DNA of 64,000 bases from Apostichopus japonicus. Lineage: Eukaryota; Echinodermata; Holothuroidea; Aspidochirotida; Stichopodidae. The notes beneath the pieces are model-generated. The model searched no databases and was not told the DNA's origin. It saw only the letters and a list, made by a program, of their open reading frames with translations. Made by a program: the position numbers and the translations under genes. The stretch is from positions 23,339,984-23,403,983 of the forward strand of contig NC_092564.1 in the NCBI RefSeq assembly GCF_037975245.1. The letters are read 5' to 3'. This document shows, piece after piece, positions 58,823 to 64,000 of the stretch (position 1 is its first letter; every line of letters starts with the position of its first letter).

Positions 58823-61800
58823 GTCTTACCTATAATCTCACATTTGGCACCTGCTGTTGGATTTATGAAACAGCTAATCGATCAAACTTTGACAATCCTT
58901 CCAGCTCACTTCCTGTAAGACTGTCTCTGAGTACCTGTTATCATGTTCAAGCTCTAGTAATTTGTGGCTGACAAGATCGCCAAACGAAATTATAGTCACA
59001 GCAGCATTGATGTACAGACTGATGCAAAATTCATGTTTAGGCAAAGTGTTTACTCTTTGTCGATTATTGACAAACTTGATCAGTTATGTGATCTTAGTTA
59101 ATATAATAACTACTGTACCTTATAGTGGATAAGCAGTGTTGAAACTAAAGGACTCAAGTAACATTCAGATGCAAGGTTTTGACATTTCCAATGACATGAC
59201 AGATTTTCATTTCAGCATGTCTTGTGATATCTTGTGTACATAACCAACAATATATGCCTTCCTTTCAATATCTCTCAGTGGACCTTATTGTAAACAACAC
59301 CCTTGAAGAAATGAAGAAATCAACCCAATTTAACCCATGTATTTGCTGTATATGTGGTTGACACAACAATATTAACAGGGATGCAACTAATGCCTCAATC
59401 AATTTCTGTGGTTGTAATATTACAGTGTGTTTCAGTACTATCACTATATTGTGTACTGTATATACATAGCTAATTCATGAAACACTCAGATCATGACTTA
59501 AAGTTACTTACATATTATGTAATTAATAGTGAAACACCTCAGTGCAACTGTAAACATGGTTAATATTGAGAACCTGAGAATCTATCATACTTTGAAGTAA
59601 ATTAACCCCCTCCCCCATCCCACTGGCATTTCCTCAGTTTAAGCTTCTTCAGATTTCACAGAAGCATAGTGGCAGGAGTGGTGCAGGGAATAAATGCCAT
59701 AGCTTTATGTGTGCTCTTTTCCATTCCTTCAGCTAATGGTGTTCTTGACCATTTCAGTCTGTCTGGGATACATTTAGAAATTTGATGACTATGACCAAAT
59801 TTTCATTTCATGGTTTTGTTGTTTCATCATAATTAACAAGTTAACTGTTGTGAATTTCTAAAAATAACACCATAATTGAGTATTGACATGTTGCATGCAT
59901 CATTTCCAAAGCTGTTTGATACAGATTATATTACTTTTCTCATTAACTGTTGCAATTTTTGAAGTAATTCTAGATATGAAAGTTTGTATGAAATTTATGC
60001 TTCTGAATAATTCCCTTAGGACGTACAGTAATGTTTTTACTTCAGTGACTTAGTTACAATTGCTGTTAGGATATTTTCTTTCTTTTTCTTCTTTTGTTTT
60101 GAATGATTTTGTTGATTTTAATAAAAAAGCTTTTGTTTCAAAGAAAGCTTGACAGATGTCTGTACTGTGTTTCAAATCTCAACGGAGTTGAAGTATTCTA
60201 TGAAGCAAGCACATTATCAAATATCCCTTTTTGCCTTGGAGAGGATTTGTGAAATCCACTGCGCATACATTTTTTAGTATTTTCTACCTAAAAGATAGAC
60301 TGTTTCGATGATGGCAATGATTCTCACTTATCATAGGTTTTGAATATTTTATGAAGTAGAGCTTTATACTTAAAACACATTTTCAGTGCATTTATGTCGG
60401 GATTTATTTCCAAATACACTGATTGTGCAATGCTAAGACCAGTGAGCTTGGGGGGGTTGGAAGGCAAGGAGAGGTGGTACAACATTAAAACTAATTTAAT
60501 AAAAACATAAAATAGTGTCCCAAACAATAGTTAGTCCTAAAAACTTGCAAAAAAACTTGAAGAAAAGAAAGAAGGTGCATACAAAATTTGAAAGGTTGAG
60601 CAGAAAGATCTTGCTTGAAGATAATTTCTAAAAGTTTGTTATAATACCATCACTCTTCTCTTACCTCTCTTCCTAACCATACGCACTCTGATCCACACTA
60701 GCCAAAGAACTGGTAATATTCTTACAAATTACATGATTGTAAAAAAAAACAGTGGATTGTTGGTTTCACCAGCTCAAACTTGCCATTCTCTCCCTTACTT
60801 TACCTCTTAAATGCTTTTGATTTTGCGAAATGTTCCCATGTTATTGCACGTCTCTTTACTTTCGTAGCACCTATTGTTTACTTTCGTAAGTCGTTAACCA
60901 CTGACATATCTCAGTTGACTGTTTGGCATTGGCTGGACATTGAAAGTGGTATGTGATTGTGTTTATGAGATGTATACAGTTTGATCAAGAATTTAAGTTT
61001 TGGAAAAGGTTTGATTATTTTAAGGGGGTATAGGAGAGGCTGTCTGCTCTCAGAAAAATATTACTCAAGTAAAAACAAGTTTGTTGAAAGTAAATTTTGC
61101 CGGCTGTAAAACTGTTTATTTAGGATTGAGATCTCTGTGACGGCTAGATATTAAATGAAGAGCGCCTGTTTGGATTGCTTACTGTATCTATCATTGTAAG
61201 GTTCATTGTTCAGTGTAGTTTGATAGGTGGGGGGGGGGGTTTGCCATTGGTGGAGATTTCTTTTGGATGGGGGGGGGGGATCATTAGAAGATCCCGTTAG
61301 GATTATGTGTGAACAGTTAAAGTTGTATGGCTAGATTCCTGAAAATTTATTGAAAGATCCTTGAAAAATAAAACTCCTTGGGAACCATTTGTAGAGTCTA
61401 ACCAGGAGTATCAAAATAAAGGCTAGAATGGTTAGGTTTGTATACCATATTTTGGTGAATAGGTGGTGTAATTAGGCATTGTAGTTTTCTGTAGGTCTGT
61501 AAAGGAGGGCTAGATGGGGTCGATCATTACAGTACAATATATAGATAGATCCCTTTATTGCACTATAAAGTACCACCAGACTGCAGCTACTCATGTTGAC
61601 TGTACCATGCACATGTACAGTAGGTATCTCTATAAACCTAAAAAGGAGGCAATTATGTAGAAATACCAGAGCTGAGACTATGTATAGACCAGTCAAAACT
61701 GGTCGCATAGGTTAGGCTAAAATCTATTGATCCCTCTGTCAATTTGCCAACAGTTTTTCACTGCAGGACTTAATTTTCTTCTGATTTTAACCCAATTTTC

Positions 61801-62645
61801 ATATTTTGTTCTTTCTTAACTCACGCTAGAAGTCAACCTTTAAGTTAGTTTTAAAGCCTCAAGCGATCAGTCATGAGATTCTAAATTCTAGGCTGAAATC
61901 TGCTGAGTTTTATTTCACAATCGTAGCTTTTTGACTTGTCGAAGTGCTCAGAAGACTTTATTTACACTGTAGCACACAACATGCACATATGCAATATGTG
62001 CTTACATGACATTGATGTGCTCTAACAGTATCCTCTCCCAACTTAAATTCATTCTTACAGTTTACATATACATACAGTATGTATTCACTGCTGTCAGCAT
62101 CACTGCTGTACACACTCTGCACATTGTGCAGTCTGTGTAACAAATTTGTATGTGAAACTCTACTAGTTATGACAGTATGTGATGGCTGACTGAAAATTAA
62201 TAATCATCATGAGTGATATTATTGATTGATAATAAATATTGTATTACTTGTTAGGCTAGTGTCAAATCTACCAAGAACTGCTATCAAATTGTGTAGTCAA
62301 GAAAAACTGTAGGGTAATACTTTTGACCTTCTTTTGATTGGAATAAATCTATTTCCAAAAACTAAGGGGGGAAAAATGGTTTTGCTTTTTGAAAATTCAA
62401 TTGTTAACTGTAATGAATTAGTGGTGGTGCATTGCACAATTAAGCCATGTATAATTGCGTGCATATTGTGCTGTTCCTTCCATATAGTCTATGGTTGGTC
62501 TGTGTAACAGTGATGCATGCATGTATGTCTCAGTTGTTATGATGAATTTCCACCAGACATTTTGGAAAAATTTAAACAAGGAATAAATGAGTTATTAGAG
62601 CATGAGATTGAGGTTAATGATAGTGTTTCTTGCCACATTGTAATA
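58823..62645 (+). other. Rab27 intron
   Basis: Contains a dispersed-repeat copy at 60644-60722 and poly-G runs near 61228 and 61270. Nothing else is recognised. Confidence 0.5.
60644..60722 (-). repeat. Dispersed repeat copy (family A), diverged
   Basis: CACTCTTCTCTTACCTCTCT and CAAAGAACTGGTAATATTCT follow the family order. Confidence 0.6.
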
Positions 62646-62648
62646 TCA

Positions 62649-62680
<32 letters not shown>

Positions 62681-62710
62681 TATATGTATGTATATACATA
62701 TATATATGTC
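62646..62710. repeat. TATA/GATA microsatellite
   Basis: ATATATATATATAGATATAG continues as ATATAGATATTTATATGTAT and TATATACATATATATATG. Confidence 0.9.
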
Positions 62711-63523
62711 ATTTTCGCAGGCTGTTTATTAAGTTTCCCAATTGATCAAATTTGCACTTCCGATACATATGGAATCCTTGCGGAACTCAGCACAAAGCAC
62801 CCCGTTACGCAGCAAATATCGCTACAAAATAAGCTCATTTCGCGCTAACTCTTTACATAACTTTCTAAGTATAGCACTCAACAAACTCTTTCTTATGTCA
62901 TTTTGAAGAATATTGTGTCCTCTTACAATAATGTGTTGGTATTTATCATGCATGTGAACCAAACCCCATACTTTTTAATCTGAAATAGTAAAAACCACTT
63001 TGGAAAGCAGTGAACCTTTTCAAAATGTCCCTATCTCTCATTGCTTACAAATTGCTTGCTGGTAGTTTGATTGCATATCCAATTTCTTTCCTATGCCAAA
63101 GAAAAGTTGGTTGACTCTTCTCTCTAGTGATATGAAATTCGACTTGATTGGTCAATATTAAGGCTTGTACTTTTCACCAGCAAATCAAAAGCATCGTAAG
63201 AAATTCCTCCTTTACACGGCTAATCTGAACACAGCACAGCGTGCAGTGCTCTCACAGCAATTTCTGAGAGTGAAAACGGAAATGAAAACAGCATTTAATT
63301 CTTCGACAACGGGCCGTTTATAGAGTAAAAGTTTCCGTATGTAAACTTGGATTATGATTGGTCAAGTCGAACACTAAAGTACTTCATACCAAACCATTCT
63401 AATAATCTTATTAATTATTGTAAAACATTCTCCTCTTTCTGAGTACAGCCGTCCTGCCTTCTTTCATATTTATAATATATAATATTATTTTATATTCTTT
63501 GTTCCTTTCTGTTTTCCTCACAG
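62711..63523 (+). other. End of the large Rab27 intron
   Basis: AT-rich sequence ending in the pyrimidine tract TTTCTGTTTTCCTCACAG before the next exon. Confidence 0.6.
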
Positions 63524-63606
63524 GTTCATAGACCTAAAGGTTCTGATAATACAGCTAGAGGTCAGAGAGTTCATCTACAGCTGTGGGACACAGCGGGACA
63601 AGAGAG
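63524..63606 (+). CDS. RAB27: Rab27 second coding exon
   Basis: The acceptor TTTTCCTCACAG ends at 63523 and the donor GTAAGA starts at 63607. The 83 bp continue the frame in phase 0 and encode 27 residues plus two bases of an Arg codon. They include [10 protein letters not shown] and the G3 motif DTAGQE (residues 90-95), whose Gln is the catalytic switch II residue. The insert [10 protein letters not shown] corresponds to the loop between beta strands that is extended in Rab27 (YRASGPDGAT in the human protein). The junction agrees with my recollection of the vertebrate Rab27 layout. Confidence 0.95.
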
Positions 63607-63842
63607 GTAAGAGCACACTCACCCCGTAATAACCCACATGAGGTCTCCTTACCTGTTAAGGGTTATCACTACTTACCTCAACATTATAGCTTGCTATGAT
63701 TCTCTGGAGGTGTTTTTGCCTGGTGGTTTTAATTCTCCCAATTAATCTCAGAATTTGCTGGAGTAAAATGAGCTGAAATTGGAGGGGGAAAAATAGTCAG
63801 AATGGTTGATTATTGGTGACCAGCCTTTTATCTATTCTGTAT

Positions 63843-64000
63843 TGACTTCGCTCCTCGCTTACCTGTCTCCCAGCAACCTTAACACTCTCGTTCTACTGTG
63901 TCAAGAATGAACTGGTAATCTTTTAACACTGTGCTCCCTCAATGGTCAGACCCTTTTAGTCGATGCCCTTTCTTCTCATTCTACCAACCACTGTTTTTTG
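63843..64000 (-). repeat. Dispersed repeat copy (family A), longest, cut by the window edge
   Basis: Starts ACTTCGCTCCTCGCTTACCT and continues with GTCTCCCAGCAACCTTAACA, GAATGAACTGGTAATC, TTTTAACACTGTGCTCCCTC and TTCTTCTCATTCTACCA. It is the best reference copy for the family. Confidence 0.8.

Noticed and set aside
58076-58971. Series of overlapping ~91-codon ORFs
   Set aside because: Arithmetical product of a 92-bp tandem array; no start context, family motif or splicing.

Overview
This is eukaryotic genomic DNA: AT-rich, intron-rich, and dominated by non-coding sequence, minisatellites and DNA-transposon relics. Two protein-coding genes can be supported, both on the + strand, and both are cut by the window edges. 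The gene content (a multi-Kunitz/WAP secreted inhibitor and a Rab27 GTPase with a vertebrate-like exon layout) and the transposon types suggest a marine invertebrate deuterostome, possibly an echinoderm. The species assignment is inference only.

Left part (1-10537): the 3' portion of a secreted protease-inhibitor gene. Six single-exon Kunitz (BPTI) domains (220-384, 963-1127, 2582-2749, 3800-3964, 5643-5807, 6340-6504) are followed by two single-exon WAP four-disulfide-core domains (7306-7455 and 10395-10537, the latter ending in a stop). Every complete exon is flanked by phase-1 introns, so each is a symmetrical cassette. The introns hold several tandem-repeat arrays: four ~112-bp units running into exon 3, a ~39-bp array, an 83-bp array with alternating subtypes, a long (TA)n tract, and a 66-bp array open on both strands. 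The 66-bp array carries a 224-bp Penelope-like insertion with hammerhead-like motifs and a 10-bp target-site duplication. A further tandem repeat after the stop codon contains copies of the last codons.

Middle part (about 10.5-41.5 kb): no supported coding exon. It holds a tRNA-derived SINE (14274), an inverted-repeat element (15832-16310), a second hammerhead-bearing Penelope-like relic (25269-25412), a nested cluster of hAT-like elements and a foldback MITE (26771-28639), a duplicated coding-like repeat (30440 and 36146), two SINE 3' ends in TA repeats (38476, 38621), and a 534-bp hAT-type MITE with a perfect 8-bp target-site duplication (40136-40669).

Right part (41517-64000): the start of a Rab27 gene. 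The first coding exon (ATG at 41593) carries the P-loop and switch I. After a 21.7-kb intron, the next exon (63524-63606) carries DTAGQE. The intron contains further DNA transposons (49991-50361; 52491-54618), a 92-bp higher-order array built of 23-mers (58048-58822), and several copies of a dispersed repeat found only in one orientation, antisense to both genes.

The two genes have no evident functional link. The most notable signals are the hammerhead-like retroelement pieces, the one-sided orientation of the dispersed repeat (which carries a consensus splice donor on the minus strand), and repeat arrays that overlap real exon ends.
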